From contig NZ_CYGX02000037.1 of assembly GCF_900019265.1 (NCBI RefSeq), forward strand, positions 49,722 through 113,721: a stretch of DNA of 64,000 nt, read 5' to 3'. Shown in pieces: positions 53,782 to 62,239 of this stretch. Both the position numbers and the translations under genes were made by a program. Numbering within the stretch: the first letter of the stretch is position 1; every line of letters begins with the position of its first letter. Origin of the DNA: Paraburkholderia ribeironis. GTDB lineage: Bacteria; Pseudomonadota; Gammaproteobacteria; Burkholderiales; Burkholderiaceae. The notes beneath the pieces were generated by a model. That model was not told the DNA's origin, searched no databases, and saw only the letters and a program-made list of their open reading frames with translations.

Positions 53782-54431
53782 GCGTGCATCCCCGCAATGG
53801 TGAAGCGCACCCGGTCGCCGGGCTGCAACAGCGTGGGCGGGCGGCGTGCCGGGTCGAAGAGCGGCAGTTCGGTGCGGCCGATCAACTGCCAGCCGCCCGG
53901 CGAGGCGGCCGGATAAATGCCGGTCTGTTCGCCGCCGATGCCGACCGAACCGGCCGGCACTTCCAGCCGCGGCGACGCGCGGCGCGGCGTGTGCAACGCG
54001 GCGTCGAGCCCGCCCATGTAGGCGAAGCCCGGCTGGAAGCCGAGAAAGAACACCACGTAATCGCCTTGCGCGTGACGCTGCACGACCTCGCGCACGCTCA
54101 GGCCGGTGTGGTCGGCGACCGCTTGCAGATCGGGGCCGAACTCGCCGCCATACTGCACCGGAATGGCGACTTCGCGGCCGGGCGCGGGCGTTTCGCCGAC
54201 CGTGTCCCATGCCGCCAGCAGTTGCTTGGCCAGCGCTTCGCGATCCGCTTCGAGCGGATCGAAGACCAGCGTCAGATTGTTCATGCCCGGGACGACGTCC
54301 AGCACATGCGGCCAGTCGCGCGCCGCAACGGCCGCCGCCCACACGCGCCGCTGGCATTCCAGTGTGGCCGGCGGCGGCATTTCGCAGACAAGCGCGGCGT
54401 CGCCGAGCGGAAAGATTCTAGGTTGGCTCAT
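53778..54431 (-). CDS. pxpB: 5-oxoprolinase subunit PxpB (KipI family)
   Basis: This 217-residue protein starts MSQPRIFPLGDAALVCEMPP. It has VPGMNNLTLVFDPLEAD, the KipI core QGDYVVFFLGFQPGFAYMGG and the ending PRRASPRLEVPAGSVGIGGE, QTGIYPAASPGGWQLIGRTE. It is the first gene of the pxpBCA-DUF969-DUF979 run and is divergent from the MarR-like regulator gene. Confidence 0.95.
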   Translation of the reverse strand: MSQPRIFPLGDAALVCEMPPPATLECQRRVWAAAVAARDWPHVLDVVPGMNNLTLVFDPLEADREALAKQLLAAWDTVGETPAPGREVAIPVQYGGEFGPDLQAVADHTGLSVREVVQRHAQGDYVVFFLGFQPGFAYMGGLDAALHTPRRASPRLEVPAGSVGIGGEQTGIYPAASPGGWQLIGRTELPLFDPARRPPTLLQPGDRVRFTIAGMHA

Positions 54432-54523
54432 ATCGCTTGACGGCCCTGGTCGAGTCGGCGGATCTATTCATGCTTCCCCCCGGGGCCGTTGTCGGGATCG
54501 GTACGCGGTGTTCGAAGCGTACA

Positions 54524-54552
54524 TTATCAATAAAATATCAACAATTTATAAA
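54524..54552 (+). promoter_or_regulatory. AT-rich promoter/operator region between pxpB and the regulator gene
   Basis: TTATCA (54524-54529), 17 bases, TATAAA (54547-54552) is a good sigma-70-type promoter reading toward the regulator, in a striking AT-rich island (about 54520-54560). Two ATCAA motifs about 11 bases apart sit between the elements on one helix face and could bind a regulator controlling both directions. Confidence 0.55.
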
Positions 54553-54639
54553 TAAGAGTTTTTGCCAGGCTCCCCCGGCGTCGGCCGCTCGTCGTACACT
54601 TCCGACACTTTCTTATCCTGTGCCACGAGAGTTCCTGCC

Positions 54640-55152
54640 ATGCCGCGCCATCCCACCAAGATCGTCTCCTCGGAACATCTCGTGTCCGAGACCAGCGCGG
54701 AACTGTCCGAACTCGAGTACGCGCTGATCATGGCGGGCAATGCCTTCAACCGATGGATGGTGCGCTGCATGTCGGCGGCCGGCGACAAGGACATGACCGC
54801 CATCGAAGTGTCGTTGCTGCACCACGTCAGCCATCGCGAGCGTCGCAAGAAACTGGCGGACATCTGCTTCGTGCTGAACATCGAAGACACGCACGTCGCC
54901 ACGTACGCACTGAAGAAGCTCGTAGCTAGAGGGTATGTAAAAAGCGAAAAGACCGGCAAGGAAGTGTTTTTCTCGGTCACTGAAGCGGGCCGCGAGCTGT
55001 GTCTGAAGTATCGCGACGTGCGCGAGAGCTGCCTGATTTCGACGCTGAAGGAAAGCGGTCTGACCAATGAGCAGATCGGCGAGGCGGCGCAGCTGATGCG
55101 CAACGCGTCCGGCCTGTACGACACGGCGGCGCGAGCGGCAGCGTCTCTATAA
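54640..55152 (+). CDS. MarR-like winged-helix transcriptional regulator (COG5631-type)
   Basis: This 170-residue protein has a winged-helix domain: EYALIMAGNAFNRWMVRCMS, TAIEVSLLHHVSHRERRKKL, ADICFVLNIEDTHVATYALK (recognition helix) and ARGYVKSEKTGKEVFFSVTE (wing). ATG 54640 gives the conserved start MPRHPTKIVSSEHLVSETSA. It is divergent from pxpB across the AT-rich region and probably controls pxp expression; the effector may be 5-oxoproline (inference). Confidence 0.85.
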   Translation: MPRHPTKIVSSEHLVSETSAELSELEYALIMAGNAFNRWMVRCMSAAGDKDMTAIEVSLLHHVSHRERRKKLADICFVLNIEDTHVATYALKKLVARGYVKSEKTGKEVFFSVTEAGRELCLKYRDVRESCLISTLKESGLTNEQIGEAAQLMRNASGLYDTAARAAASL

Positions 55153-55191
55153 CCGCGCGATGGGTGCGGCGGCGAGTGCGGCGCCGGCCGC

Positions 55192-55791
55192 TCAGCGCGA
55201 CGGGCCCGGATAGAACCCGGCTTCGGTGACGATCAGGTCGAGCGGGATGTCGTGGGCTTCGCATTGCAACGCGTGCGTGTGGCACGCTTCGTACGCGATG
55301 CCGACGGTGATGGGCTTGTGCGCGCCCGGCCACGCGGCCAGCGTGCGGTCATAGTAGCCGCCGCCATAGCCGAGCCGGTAGCCGTTGGCATCGAAGCCGA
55401 CGCAGGGCACCAACAGCAGGCCCGGAATCACCACTTGCCCCGAGGTCGGCTCGGCGATCTTGTGATGACCGATTTTCATCAGCGTATCGGGCGTCCATGC
55501 ATGGAATTCGAGTGGCGTGCCACGTTCCTTGATGACCGGCAAACTGGCCTCGCGCCGCGCATTGGCCGCCAGCCAGATCGAGATCGCGGGGCGCGCGTCG
55601 AATTCGCCCGCGAGGGGCCAGTAGAATCCCACGTGGTCTACGTCATAGCGCTTTAACGCATCGAGCACGCGACGCCCGAGCGCGGCATTGTGCGCCGGCT
55701 CGGAAGCCGCTTGCAGCCTTGCTTCCAATAGCATTCGACGCAGCGCCTTTTTCGCTGCCGGGTCAGGGTTGCGTGCTATGCTTGGGTCCAA
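55192..55791 (-). CDS. 5-formyltetrahydrofolate cyclo-ligase
   Basis: This 199-residue enzyme converts 5-formyl-THF to 5,10-methenyl-THF with ATP. Motifs are AAKKALRRMLLEARLQA near the N-terminus, HVGFYWPLAGEFDARP, LLLVPCVGFDANGYRLGYGG and GYYDRTLAAW. No ATG precedes the conserved KKALRR segment at a sensible distance. TTG 55791 with GGAG six bases upstream gives the usual family length and is my choice. A longer frame to 55872 would overlap the divergent transglycosylase gene. Confidence 0.9.
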   Translation of the reverse strand: MDPSIARNPDPAAKKALRRMLLEARLQAASEPAHNAALGRRVLDALKRYDVDHVGFYWPLAGEFDARPAISIWLAANARREASLPVIKERGTPLEFHAWTPDTLMKIGHHKIAEPTSGQVVIPGLLLVPCVGFDANGYRLGYGGGYYDRTLAAWPGAHKPITVGIAYEACHTHALQCEAHDIPLDLIVTEAGFYPGPSR

Positions 55792-55811
55792 TTCGCGCTC
55801 CAGAAACAACG

Positions 55812-57779
55812 ATGTCAAAACGCCTTTACCGAGTATATCGCGCGGCCGGTCTGGCGCTTGCTGCGGCGGCACTCGTCGCGTGCAGCACCGCCTCGGCTGT
55901 CAAGCCACTTCCCCTTTCGCAGCTTACCAACGACGACCAGACCTTCGTCCAGTTACGCGAAGCCGCCCGCAACAACGACGCGGCGCGTGCGGCTCAACTG
56001 GCGAGCATGATCCCGAACTATCCCGCGCCTTCGTATCTGGAGTACTTCCAGCTCAAGCCGCAACTGTTCGATTCGACCGGTCATGCGCGGGTCGATGCGC
56101 CAGATGCGCCGGTGCTCGCGTTCCTGCAGAAGTACGACGGCGAGGCGATCGCCGACCGCCTGCGCAACGACTACCTCACCGTGCTCGGCACGCGTCACGA
56201 CTGGCGCAACTTCGATCAGCAATACGCTCGCTTCGTGCTGAACGACGATACCCAGGTAAAGTGTTACGCGCTCGAATCGCGTGCGTCGCGCGGTGAAAAC
56301 GTCGCCGACGCGGCACGCGCGCTGCTGGTCGATCCGAAATCGTACGGTGACGGCTGTGTCGATCTGATCACGGTGCTGGGCATCCACCACCAGTTCAGCG
56401 CCGACGACATCTGGCAGCAGATCCGTCTCGCGTACGAGCAGAACAACACCAGCACGGGCAGCAAGTTGGTCGATGCGCTCGGCGACCAGGCGCCCGACCC
56501 GGTGCTGTTCAGCCAGGCGGCGGACACGCCGCCGTTGTTGCTGGCGCGTGGCGTCGGTGCGGATGCGCAGTCGCATCAACTGGCGTTGCTGGCGATCACG
56601 CGGATGGCGCGCAACGATCCGGCGATGGCTGCGGCCACGTTCGCTTCAGTGGCGCCGTCGCTGAATTCGCCCGAGCGTGCGATCGGCTGGGGCACGATTG
56701 CCTATCAGGCCGCCGCGAAGCAGATGCCGAGCGCGGTGGACTGGTACCGGCTGTCGGTGAATGCGCCGCTGTCGAACCCCGCGTACGAATGGCGCACCCG
56801 CACCGCGCTTCTGGCCGGCGACTGGAACATGGTGCGCTGGTCGATCGAACAGATGCCGGAGACGCTGCGTAACCAGCCGTCGTGGGTGTACTGGCATGCG
56901 CGCGCGCTCAAGCAGGCGGGCGAAACCAGCACGGCCAATCAGGAATTCGAATCGATTGCGCAGGGCTACAACTTCTACGGCCAGCTGGCCGCCGAGGAAC
57001 TTGGCCAGAAGATCACCGTGCCGCCGAAAACCACGGTGACCGACGCCGAAATTCAACAGGCCGGCAACACGCCGGGCTTCGATCTGGCGCAGCGTTTCTA
57101 TGCGCTGAATCTGCGGCTCGAAGGCAATCGCGAATGGAACTGGCCGCTGCGCAATATGACCGACCGGCAACTGCTCGCGGTCGCCGAATACGCGCGCCGT
57201 ATCCAGCTGTATGACCGCACCGTGAACACCGCGGACCGCACGAAGAGCGAGCACGATTTCTCGCTGCGTTATCTGTCGCCGTTTCGCGATATCGTCGAGC
57301 GCGATGCGCAATCGAGCGGGCTCGATGTGGAATGGGCGTACGGGTTGATTCGCCAGGAGTCGCGCTTCATCATCAACGCGCGCTCGGAAGTCGGCGCGGG
57401 CGGGTTGATGCAACTGATGCCGGGCACCGCACAACTGGTCGCGAAAAAGATCGGCCTCGGCCCGCTTTCGCGCGAGCAGATGAACGACATCAACACCAAC
57501 ATTCTGCTCGGCACGAACTATCTGTCGATGATCTACAATCAGTTCGACGGGTCCGCCGTGCTCGCCACGGCAGGCTATAACGCTGGCCCGGGGCGCCCGC
57601 GCAACTGGCGGCAGTCGCTGCAGCATCCGGTCGAAGGCGCGATCTTCGCCGAGGCGATTCCGTTCCAGGAAACCCGCGACTACGTCAAGAACGTGCTGTC
57701 CAATACGGTCTACTACGCGGCGTTGTTCGAAGGCCGTCCGCAATCGCTGAAGGCGCGTCTGGGTTATATCGCACCGTAA
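55812..57779 (+). CDS. slt: Soluble-type lytic murein transglycosylase (lipoprotein)
   Basis: The 655-residue periplasmic enzyme cleaves peptidoglycan to 1,6-anhydro products. The signal ends in a lipobox LVAC (Cys about residue 22), unlike E. coli Slt70, which is soluble. A long alpha-superhelical U/L region (about 60-470) precedes the C-terminal SLT domain. That domain has the catalytic Glu in YGLIRQESRFIINARSEVGA (about residue 515), GLMQLMPGTAQ, NILLGTNYLSMIYNQFDGS and AGYNAGPGRPRNW. ATG 55812 lies only 20 bases from the divergent cyclo-ligase start. Confidence 0.93.
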   Translation: MSKRLYRVYRAAGLALAAAALVACSTASAVKPLPLSQLTNDDQTFVQLREAARNNDAARAAQLASMIPNYPAPSYLEYFQLKPQLFDSTGHARVDAPDAPVLAFLQKYDGEAIADRLRNDYLTVLGTRHDWRNFDQQYARFVLNDDTQVKCYALESRASRGENVADAARALLVDPKSYGDGCVDLITVLGIHHQFSADDIWQQIRLAYEQNNTSTGSKLVDALGDQAPDPVLFSQAADTPPLLLARGVGADAQSHQLALLAITRMARNDPAMAAATFASVAPSLNSPERAIGWGTIAYQAAAKQMPSAVDWYRLSVNAPLSNPAYEWRTRTALLAGDWNMVRWSIEQMPETLRNQPSWVYWHARALKQAGETSTANQEFESIAQGYNFYGQLAAEELGQKITVPPKTTVTDAEIQQAGNTPGFDLAQRFYALNLRLEGNREWNWPLRNMTDRQLLAVAEYARRIQLYDRTVNTADRTKSEHDFSLRYLSPFRDIVERDAQSSGLDVEWAYGLIRQESRFIINARSEVGAGGLMQLMPGTAQLVAKKIGLGPLSREQMNDINTNILLGTNYLSMIYNQFDGSAVLATAGYNAGPGRPRNWRQSLQHPVEGAIFAEAIPFQETRDYVKNVLSNTVYYAALFEGRPQSLKARLGYIAP

Positions 57780-57860
57780 GCGCCGTGCCGCCGCCGCCTC
57801 GCTCCGAGGCCGCGGCGCGCCACGCCAGCCGTTGCCACGGCTTCCACCAGGGAGTCGAAA

Positions 57861-58814
57861 ATGCGACATCAAGCCATTGCGATCATCGGTGGTTCTGGAT
57901 TTATCGGCAGCCACCTCGTCAACGCGCTCGTCGAACTCGGCAAGGACGTGCGCATCGCCACACGGCGGCGCTACAACGCGCGCCATCTCTCCATGCTGCC
58001 CATCGACGTGATCGAAGCCGACGTGTTCGATCCGGTACAGCTTGCGCGTTTCGTCGAAGGCGCCGATTGCGTGATCAGTCTGGTGGGTACCCTCAATGGC
58101 AAACGCGCCAGGCCCTACGGCCCGGAATTTGCGCGAGTGCATGTCGAGCTGCCGACCCGAATCGTCGCAGCTTGCGAAGGCAAGGGCGTGCATCGGCTGA
58201 TTCACATCAGCGCGCTCGGCGCCGATGTGAACGGCCCGAGCATGTACGCGCGCTCGAAGGGCGACGGCGAGAAAGCGGTGCACGCGGCGAACGTCGCGTG
58301 GACGATCTTTCGTCCGTCCGTGGTGTTTGGTCCCGAAGACCGCTTCCTCAACAAGTTCGCGTTCCTGCAGCGCATGTTCCCGGTGATTCCGCTCGCCATG
58401 CCGGATGCGAAATTCCAGCCGGTGTATGTCGACGACGTGGCGAAGGCGATCGTCAACGTGCTCGATCTCGATGCTGCGAGCCGCCGGACCTATGAGCTGG
58501 GCGGCCCGACCGTCTATACGCTCGAAGACCTCGTCGCGTATTGCGGTAGCGTGATCGGCAAGCATGCCAGCATCATCCGTCTGCCGGACGCGTTGGCGCG
58601 CCTGCAGGCGCTGACCTTCGAAATGGCGCCCGGCGAGCCGGTGATCTCGCGCGACAATCTGGATTCGATGAAAGTCGACAACGTGTTGAGCGGGCCGCTT
58701 GCGCCTGAACTCGGCATCGAGCCGACCAGCATCGAAGCGATCGCACCTGTGTATCTGACGGGCGCGTCGTCGCGTTCGCGCTTCGATACGTTCCGCGCCA
58801 GCGCGGGCCGCTGA
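57861..58814 (+). CDS. NDUFA9-like NAD(P)-binding atypical SDR
   Basis: This 317-residue Rossmann protein has the motif AIAIIGGSGFIGSHLVNALV (about residues 5-24), SLVGTLNGKRARPYGPEF, HRLIHISALGADVNGPSMYA and YARSKGDGEKAV. The Tyr-Arg-Ser-Lys part replaces YxxxK in the form Y-ARS-K. It belongs to the group including complex I subunit NDUFA9 and UbiE-operon relatives. In bacteria its function is unproven; a quinone or lipid link is suspected. AGTCGAAA precedes the start weakly. Slt is 81 bases upstream. Confidence 0.86.
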   Translation: MRHQAIAIIGGSGFIGSHLVNALVELGKDVRIATRRRYNARHLSMLPIDVIEADVFDPVQLARFVEGADCVISLVGTLNGKRARPYGPEFARVHVELPTRIVAACEGKGVHRLIHISALGADVNGPSMYARSKGDGEKAVHAANVAWTIFRPSVVFGPEDRFLNKFAFLQRMFPVIPLAMPDAKFQPVYVDDVAKAIVNVLDLDAASRRTYELGGPTVYTLEDLVAYCGSVIGKHASIIRLPDALARLQALTFEMAPGEPVISRDNLDSMKVDNVLSGPLAPELGIEPTSIEAIAPVYLTGASSRSRFDTFRASAGR

Positions 58815-58853
58815 ACCCCTTCCTCACTTTCTCACTGCCCATTCATACGAAGC

Positions 58854-59507
58854 ATGAAACTGCTGATTGGTGACAAGAACTATTCGTCGTGGTCGATGCG
58901 TCCATGGCTGCTGCTGAAGCATTTCGGCATCCCTTTTGAAGAGGTGCTGATCCACCTCTATGAACCCGGTACGACCGCGGCGATCCTCGCGCACGCGCCG
59001 CGCGGGCCGGGCAAGGTGCCGTGCCTGATCGACGATGCGGGCCGGGCCACGTGGGACTCGCTGGCGATCGCCGAGACGCTGGCCGAGCGCTTTGCGCAGC
59101 ATGCGCTGTGGCCGCGCGACGCGGTGGCGCGCGCACACGCGCGCAGCGTGAGTGCCGAGATGCATTCGGGCTTCGGTGAATTGCGCTCGAACATGTGGAT
59201 GAACATTCGCGCGTCGTTTCCGGGCAAGAACGCGACGCCGGGCGCGCTGGCCGATATCGCGCGGATCGAGGCGATCTGGCGCGACTGCCTCGACACGTAT
59301 GGCGGCCCTTTCCTGTTTGGCGAGTTCTGCATTGCCGACGCGATGTATGCGCCAGTGGCGATGCGCTTCAACACCTGGCGGCCGGCGTTGTCCGCCACCG
59401 CGTCGGGCTACGTCGAGCGGCTCACCGCGTTGCCGGCGGTAACAGCATGGATCGACGCCGCGCAGCAGGAAACCCACGCGATTGCCTACCAAGACGTATG
59501 CCCATGA
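58854..59507 (+). CDS. Glutathione S-transferase family protein
   Basis: This 217-residue protein has an N-terminal thioredoxin-like domain starting MKLLIGDKNYSSWSMRPWLL, with catalytic Ser/Tyr candidates near residues 10-14. PRGPGKVPCLID (the cis-Pro loop) and TWDSLAIAETLAERF (the glutathione Ser/Glu site, DS) follow. The helical C-terminal domain includes FLFGEFCIADAMYAPVAMRF, the GST N-capping motif. The substrate is unknown. Its TGA overlaps the cca start. Confidence 0.9.
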   Translation: MKLLIGDKNYSSWSMRPWLLLKHFGIPFEEVLIHLYEPGTTAAILAHAPRGPGKVPCLIDDAGRATWDSLAIAETLAERFAQHALWPRDAVARAHARSVSAEMHSGFGELRSNMWMNIRASFPGKNATPGALADIARIEAIWRDCLDTYGGPFLFGEFCIADAMYAPVAMRFNTWRPALSATASGYVERLTALPAVTAWIDAAQQETHAIAYQDVCP

Positions 59508-60736
59508 AGATCTACGCGGTAGGCGGCGCGATCCGCGACGAACTGTTGGGCGTGCCGGTGCAGGACCGCGATTACGTGGTGGTCGGTGCGACGCCGGAGC
59601 AGATGGTGGCGCAAGGCTATCGTCCGGTGGGCAAGGACTTTCCGGTGTTCCTGCATCGGCACACGCATGAGGAGTACGCGCTCGCGCGCACCGAGCGCAA
59701 GACGGCGGCGGGCTATCACGGCTTCCAGTTTTTCTATGCGCCGGACGTCACGCTGGAGGAGGATCTCGCGCGCCGCGACCTGACGATCAACGCGATGGCG
59801 CGCGAAGTGCGCCCAGACGGCGAGTTGACCGGGCCGGTGCTCGACCCGTTCAACGGTCAGGCCGACTTGCAGTCGCGGCTTTTCCGCCACGTCAGCGACG
59901 CGTTTCTCGAAGACCCCGTGCGGATCTTGCGGATTGCGCGCTTCGCGGCGCGGTTCGTCGATTTCACGGTGGCGCCGCAGACGCAGACGCTGATGCGCAA
60001 GATGGTCGCTGATGGCGAAGTGGATGCGCTGGTCGCCGAACGCGTATGGCAGGAAGTGTCGCGCGGCCTGATGGAGAAGAAGCCTTCGCGGATGTTCGAC
60101 GTACTACGCGAATGCGGCGCCCTCGCGCGGATTCTGCCGGAGATCGACGCGCTGTTTGGCGTGCCGCAGCGGGCCGACTATCACCCCGAGGTCGATACCG
60201 GCGTGCACGTGATGATGGTCGTCGATCATGCCGCACAGCAGGGCTACGCGTTGCCGGTCCGGTTTGCCGCGCTGACGCACGACCTGGGCAAGGCCACCAC
60301 ACCCGAAGACCTGCTGCCCCGACATATCGGCCACGAGGGGCGCAGTGTGGATCTGTTGAAGCCGCTATGCGAACGGCTGCGGGTGCCGAACGACTGCCGC
60401 GACCTTGCGCAGCTGGTGGCGCGCGAGCACGGCAACATTCATCGTGTGATGGAGATGGGGGCTGCCGCGCTGGTGAGATTGATCGAGCGCAGCGATGCGA
60501 TCCGTAAGCCGGCGCGCTTTGCCGAAGCCCTGCAGGCTTGCGAGGCCGATGCGCGTGGCCGGCTCGGCTTCGAGATGAGCGAGTATCCGCAGGCTGAGCG
60601 GCTCAGAGTGGCGCTGGTCGCCGCGCGTGGCGTCGATGCTGGGGCGGTGGCGCAACGGCTGGCCGATGCGCCCGCTGGCATCAAGGACGCCGTTCATCAG
60701 GAGCGCGTGCGCGCGGTGGAAGCGGCGCTCGGTTGA
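59504..60736 (+). CDS. cca: Multifunctional CCA-adding tRNA nucleotidyltransferase
   Basis: The 410-residue enzyme builds or repairs the 3' CCA end of tRNAs. It starts MKIYAVGGAIRDELLGVPVQ with the GG and DxD signature (VQDRDYVVVG), then FPVFLHRHTHEEYALARTER, EDLARRDLTINAMARE and DPVRILRIARFAARF. An HD phosphohydrolase domain follows (FAALTHDLGKATTPEDLLPR, HIGHEGRS). The length matches class II gammaproteobacterial-type enzymes with HD. ATG 59504 overlaps the GST stop; ATG 59498 (MPMK) is an alternative. Confidence 0.96.
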   Translation: MKIYAVGGAIRDELLGVPVQDRDYVVVGATPEQMVAQGYRPVGKDFPVFLHRHTHEEYALARTERKTAAGYHGFQFFYAPDVTLEEDLARRDLTINAMAREVRPDGELTGPVLDPFNGQADLQSRLFRHVSDAFLEDPVRILRIARFAARFVDFTVAPQTQTLMRKMVADGEVDALVAERVWQEVSRGLMEKKPSRMFDVLRECGALARILPEIDALFGVPQRADYHPEVDTGVHVMMVVDHAAQQGYALPVRFAALTHDLGKATTPEDLLPRHIGHEGRSVDLLKPLCERLRVPNDCRDLAQLVAREHGNIHRVMEMGAAALVRLIERSDAIRKPARFAEALQACEADARGRLGFEMSEYPQAERLRVALVAARGVDAGAVAQRLADAPAGIKDAVHQERVRAVEAALG

Positions 60737-60800
60737 CGCAGCAAGGTGTGTGCTTGCCTCTGGCGCGGCGCATGCCGCCGTGGCCGGAGGCAGGCGGCGC

Positions 60801-60995
60801 TTACAGCACCCTCACCAAAAGCGATAGCAGCATCGACAACACCAGTGTCGACATGAACGGAAACGGATACTCCCGACCGAACAGGTGCAGCGTCACGTCG
60901 CCGGGCAACCGCCCAATGCCGATCTTTCTGAGCCACGGCCAGCAGGACGACAACACCGCCGTCGCAACGAACGTGGTCAACAGCCAGCGGATCAT
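60801..60995 (-). CDS. DUF2905 small membrane protein
   Basis: This 64-residue protein has an N-terminal hydrophobic helix (MIRWLLTTFVATAVLSSCWP), a loop IGRLPGDVTLHLFGREYPFP and a C-terminal helix (STLVLSMLLSLLVRVL). This is the DUF2905 layout. Function is unknown. It lies 31 bases after the MidA-like gene on the same strand and converges with cca. Confidence 0.9.
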   Translation of the reverse strand: MIRWLLTTFVATAVLSSCWPWLRKIGIGRLPGDVTLHLFGREYPFPFMSTLVLSMLLSLLVRVL

Positions 60996-61026
60996 CGCGA
61001 GTTCCTCGCGTCAGTAGGGCAAAAAA

Positions 61027-62226
61027 TCACAGCGTATGCGAACGGTCGCCGCTGGCAAACGCCTGCAGCGTGTCATCCAGTCCGCGCGAAAAAGCGATTA
61101 CCTTGAACAGCTCGCCCATCTCCGCCTCGGACAACAGCTTCTGCACCGCATTCGCCGCGGGCAGGAACCGCGCGGTGTCGGCAGGATCGATGGCGGACAA
61201 CGCCTCGGTGATCCCCGCATTCAGCAAAAACCGCGCTTGCGACGTGAAGCCCAGCAAGTCCGCGCCCGTCTCCACGCCGGCTTGCGCGATGCCGGTAAAT
61301 TCCACGTGGGCGGTAATGTCCTGCAACCCCGGGTAGAGGAACGGATCGCCATGCGCGCGATGCCGGTAGTGGCACATCAGCGTGCCTTGCGCGCGCTGCG
61401 CATGGTAGTACTCGTGCTGCGGAAAACCATAGTCGATCAGGAAGGCCGCCCCGCGGGCAAGCATCGTGCAAATGGTGCGCGTGAACGCGCTGGCGGCTTC
61501 GTGCGTTTCGGTCACGTAGTCGCCACCTGCGCTGTCGATTTCCGCAATCTCCGCGAGCAATGCAAGGTCCGCTTGCGCCGACACCGGACGGTCGTCGAAC
61601 GCGAACGCTCCATCGCGCCAGACCACGCCGCGCTCATGCCAGGCGCCGCCGGTCGATGCGAAAAGCCGCACGGGCATCGCGTCCAGCACCTCGTTGCCGA
61701 TCACCACGCCGTCGAACCGCTCCGGCAATGCGTCCAGCCAGCGTACCTTCGCGGCCAGCGCCGGCGCGGCGGCCTCGATCGTCTCGCGTTGACGCTCGCG
61801 CAACTCGGCCGACAGATCCACGATCGAGTAGCTGTCGAACTCGCTGCCCAGCGTTTCGAGCGCGTTGAGCAATCCGGCGGCCAGCTTGCCGGTGCCGGCG
61901 CCGAACTCCATCACGTCGCGCGTGCCGCTTGTCTGCAGCGCCTCGGCCACCGGGCGCGCGAGCGTGGCGGCGAACAGCGGCGATAGCTCCGGCGCGGTGA
62001 CGAAGTCGCTGCCGTCGTCGCCGCGTAGTCCGAATTTGCGCGCGCCACCGCTGTAATAGCCGAGTCCCGGCGCGTAAAGCGCGCGCTCCATGTAGCGGTC
62101 GAACGGCAGCCAGCCGCCGGCGCTGTCGAGCTCCGCGCGGATCAGCGCGACCAGCGCCGCGGACTGCGCGAGCGCGCTCGGGCCGGGAGCAGGTAAACTA
62201 TCGGGTTGGTGAGCTTTCGGATTCAT
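61027..62226 (-). CDS. MidA/NDUFAF7-type SAM-dependent methyltransferase (COG1565)
   Basis: This 399-residue protein has PFDRYMERALYAPGLGYYSG, FVTAPELSPLFAATLARPVA, the AdoMet motif VMEFGAGTGKLAAGLLNALE, and VIGNEVLDAMPVRLF. It ends with LLGFTSQARFLLNAGITEAL. These are the NDUFAF7/MidA signatures. The mitochondrial homologue methylates an Arg of complex I NDUFS2; the bacterial target is not established. ATG 62226 is only 13 bases from the divergent SDR start. Confidence 0.9.
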   Translation of the reverse strand: MNPKAHQPDSLPAPGPSALAQSAALVALIRAELDSAGGWLPFDRYMERALYAPGLGYYSGGARKFGLRGDDGSDFVTAPELSPLFAATLARPVAEALQTSGTRDVMEFGAGTGKLAAGLLNALETLGSEFDSYSIVDLSAELRERQRETIEAAAPALAAKVRWLDALPERFDGVVIGNEVLDAMPVRLFASTGGAWHERGVVWRDGAFAFDDRPVSAQADLALLAEIAEIDSAGGDYVTETHEAASAFTRTICTMLARGAAFLIDYGFPQHEYYHAQRAQGTLMCHYRHRAHGDPFLYPGLQDITAHVEFTGIAQAGVETGADLLGFTSQARFLLNAGITEALSAIDPADTARFLPAANAVQKLLSEAEMGELFKVIAFSRGLDDTLQAFASGDRSHTL

Positions 62227-62239
62227 CCCCGCATTGTAA

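Noticed and set aside
54437..54727. Plus-strand frame starting near the pxpB start and overlapping the MarR-like gene
   Set aside because: Starts inside the AT-rich promoter region, lacks a ribosome site and is out of frame with the regulator.
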